Assembly: GCA_018261895.1 (NCBI GenBank)
Contig: JAGTRT010000025.1
Location: forward strand, 1 to 64,000
Length of the DNA: 64,000 nucleotides
Reading direction: 5' to 3'
DNA from: Pseudomonadota bacterium
GTDB lineage: Bacteria > Pseudomonadota > Gammaproteobacteria > Burkholderiales > Rhodocyclaceae
Part shown: one piece after another, positions 62,871-64,000 of the stretch
How the letters are laid out: each line of letters begins with the position of its first letter
Position numbering within the stretch: the first letter of the stretch is position 1
Made by a program: the position numbers and the translations under genes
The notes under the pieces: generated by a model
The model's input: only the letters and a program-made list of their open reading frames with translations
The model's database searches: none
What the model was told of the DNA's origin: nothing

Positions 62871-64000
62871 ATGACCCCCAGCAACTCCCTCGATTCAGAT
62901 TCCGCGGCGCGCGCCCGTTTTCCGTTTACGCTGACCGGCGTATTCCTCATCGTCGCCCTCTATACGTCGGTACACGCGCTGACCCGCCTGTTTGCCTCCG
63001 GCAATCTCGGCGAAGACGATCCGCTCGACAATCTGCTCATCCAGACACTGGCGCCAGGCTATAGCGTCCACCAGGGTCCGCTCTATGACTGGGCTCTGTG
63101 GGCCATTCAGCAATTTGCCGGCACGGGGCTCTCCGGCTTCCTGTTCCTGAAATACGGCCTGCTGGTGCTGATGGCGGGCTGTCTCTTCCATATCACCTGG
63201 CAGCTTACCCGGAGCGCCTTGTGGGCCTTTATCGCCGTCGAATCGATGGCCACGGTCTACCAGATTTTCTGGCGATTTCACGAAGGCTTCACCCACCGGG
63301 TCGGCGCCATGGCCCTGGCCGTGGCGACGGTGTGGGCACTCCTTCGACTCATTGACCAACCCGGTCGAGGCAAGGCGCTCGTGCTCGCCATCCTCATCGG
63401 CCTTGGTTTGTTGACCGAGCACATCTACGTCTTTGCCCTCCTTGCCGCGCTGACCGCGGCGTGGATACAGCCACCGGCTCGCCAGACCGTTTTTTCCATG
63501 GGAACATTGCTCTGGCTGCCCGTCACCCTGCTCATAGTCCTGCCCTACGCATCCTGGCTGCTTGCGGAACCGCATCGCCTGAGCGAACTGCAAACCAGCC
63601 TGTTCCCCGAGGTGCCCGCCCATACCCTCGCAGGCATGGCCGCCGGAGTGCGCGATGCGCTGACCTTCCCCCTGCTTGTTCTCTCGCCTTACATCGTCGT
63701 CCTGCCCATGGTTTTCCCGGCGATCTTCCGGACGATATTCCGGGAATCGGCTCTACGGTCCAAAACGCCTGATGCCTTCGACCCCAAACTTTTTCTGTTC
63801 CACATCCTGCTCATCCAGTTGGCCGGCCTGATCATCTTCAACGGACTGCTATACACCCGCGCCAACTACGCGGTGCACAGCATTTTGCCGATGATGGTCA
63901 TCGCCATTCCCTGGCTCACCGCCAAGGCGCTCGAGACGAAGCCGAGCGCAAAGCGGGTGAAAGTCTTCATGGCCGTCTTGCTGGCGTTCACAATCACTGC
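62871..64000 (+). CDS. GT39/ArnT-like integral membrane glycosyltransferase, partial at 3' end
   Basis: At least 376 residues, open to the end of the window. After a short N-tail, a first helix (FLIVALYTSVHALTR) is followed by the GEDDPLDN acidic motif and GYSVHQGPLYDW, the layout of GT-C glycosyltransferases of the PMT/ArnT type, where the Asp pair is catalytic. Eight or more further hydrophobic segments follow (LLVLMAGCLF, LALAVATVWALL, WLPVTLLIVLPYASWLL and others). Probably transfers a sugar from a polyprenyl carrier on the periplasmic side. ATG at 62871, 42 nt after the acidic protein. Confidence 0.75.
   Translation, partial: MTPSNSLDSDSAARARFPFTLTGVFLIVALYTSVHALTRLFASGNLGEDDPLDNLLIQTLAPGYSVHQGPLYDWALWAIQQFAGTGLSGFLFLKYGLLVLMAGCLFHITWQLTRSALWAFIAVESMATVYQIFWRFHEGFTHRVGAMALAVATVWALLRLIDQPGRGKALVLAILIGLGLLTEHIYVFALLAALTAAWIQPPARQTVFSMGTLLWLPVTLLIVLPYASWLLAEPHRLSELQTSLFPEVPAHTLAGMAAGVRDALTFPLLVLSPYIVVLPMVFPAIFRTIFRESALRSKTPDAFDPKLFLFHILLIQLAGLIIFNGLLYTRANYAVHSILPMMVIAIPWLTAKALETKPSAKRVKVFMAVLLAFTIT

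Overview
The window is a chromosomal stretch of a high-GC betaproteobacterium, most likely a member of the Rhodocyclales (Dechloromonas/Azonexus-like). This is inferred from gene content and order: rpsP-rimM-trmD-rplS, ilvB-ilvN-ilvC-pssA-leuA, ribF-ileS-lspA-fkpB-ispH, xseB-ispA-dxs, a fimT-pilVWXY1E minor-pilin cluster, and small betaproteobacterial families (DUF2788, DUF3579, DUF3619, DUF3106). Nearly all of it is coding. I saw no tRNA, rRNA, CRISPR array, transposase or prophage.

Layout. 0.2-5.6 kb: a divergent module in which a MerR-type regulator with a cobalamin-binding photoreceptor architecture (CarH/LitR type) faces an operon for a periplasmic glutathione peroxidase, an FAD amine-oxidase-like protein, a DUF1365 protein, a cyclopropane-fatty-acid-synthase-family methyltransferase and a chalcone-isomerase-like protein. 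Near-identical palindromes bracket a canonical sigma70 promoter between them. 5.7-18.4 kb: an alpha-E/ATP-grasp pair, thiolase, CobD/CbiB-like protein, NUDIX hydrolase, retropepsin-like protease, amidotransferase, yajQ, ppnP, the arginine operon argD-argF-argG, and rpsT. 18.6-25.3 kb: a visibly more AT-rich type IV minor pilin/PilY1 operon. 25.3-32 kb: ispH-fkpB-lspA-ileS-ribF and a diguanylate cyclase. 32-41 kb: amiC, tsaE, queG, a sulfurtransferase, a STAS protein, an M50 protease with a long TPR-like tail, a broken EamA transporter and a Rieske oxygenase. 41-47 kb: isoprenoid precursor genes (xseB-ispA-dxs-folE2) facing the rpsP operon. 47-56 kb: an uncharacterised 502-residue protein, yihY, wrbA-like, DUF2069, and the branched-chain amino acid operon. 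56-64 kb: an ECF-like sigma factor module (sigma, DUF3619, DUF3106, RDD), lptF-lptG, pepA-holC and a partial GT39-like membrane protein.

Most notable observations: (1) the putative B12-dependent light-sensing regulon with readable operators; (2) argininosuccinate synthase carrying a ~94-residue histone-H1-like Lys/Ala/Pro tail; (3) a ~39-bp fixed-length interspersed element present in seven clear copies plus one doubtful one, lying at gene ends, supplying start codons in two places and translated in-frame inside QueG; (4) an acetolactate synthase small subunit lacking its usual C-terminal ~30 residues; (5) an intrinsic terminator in the leader of the argDFG operon.
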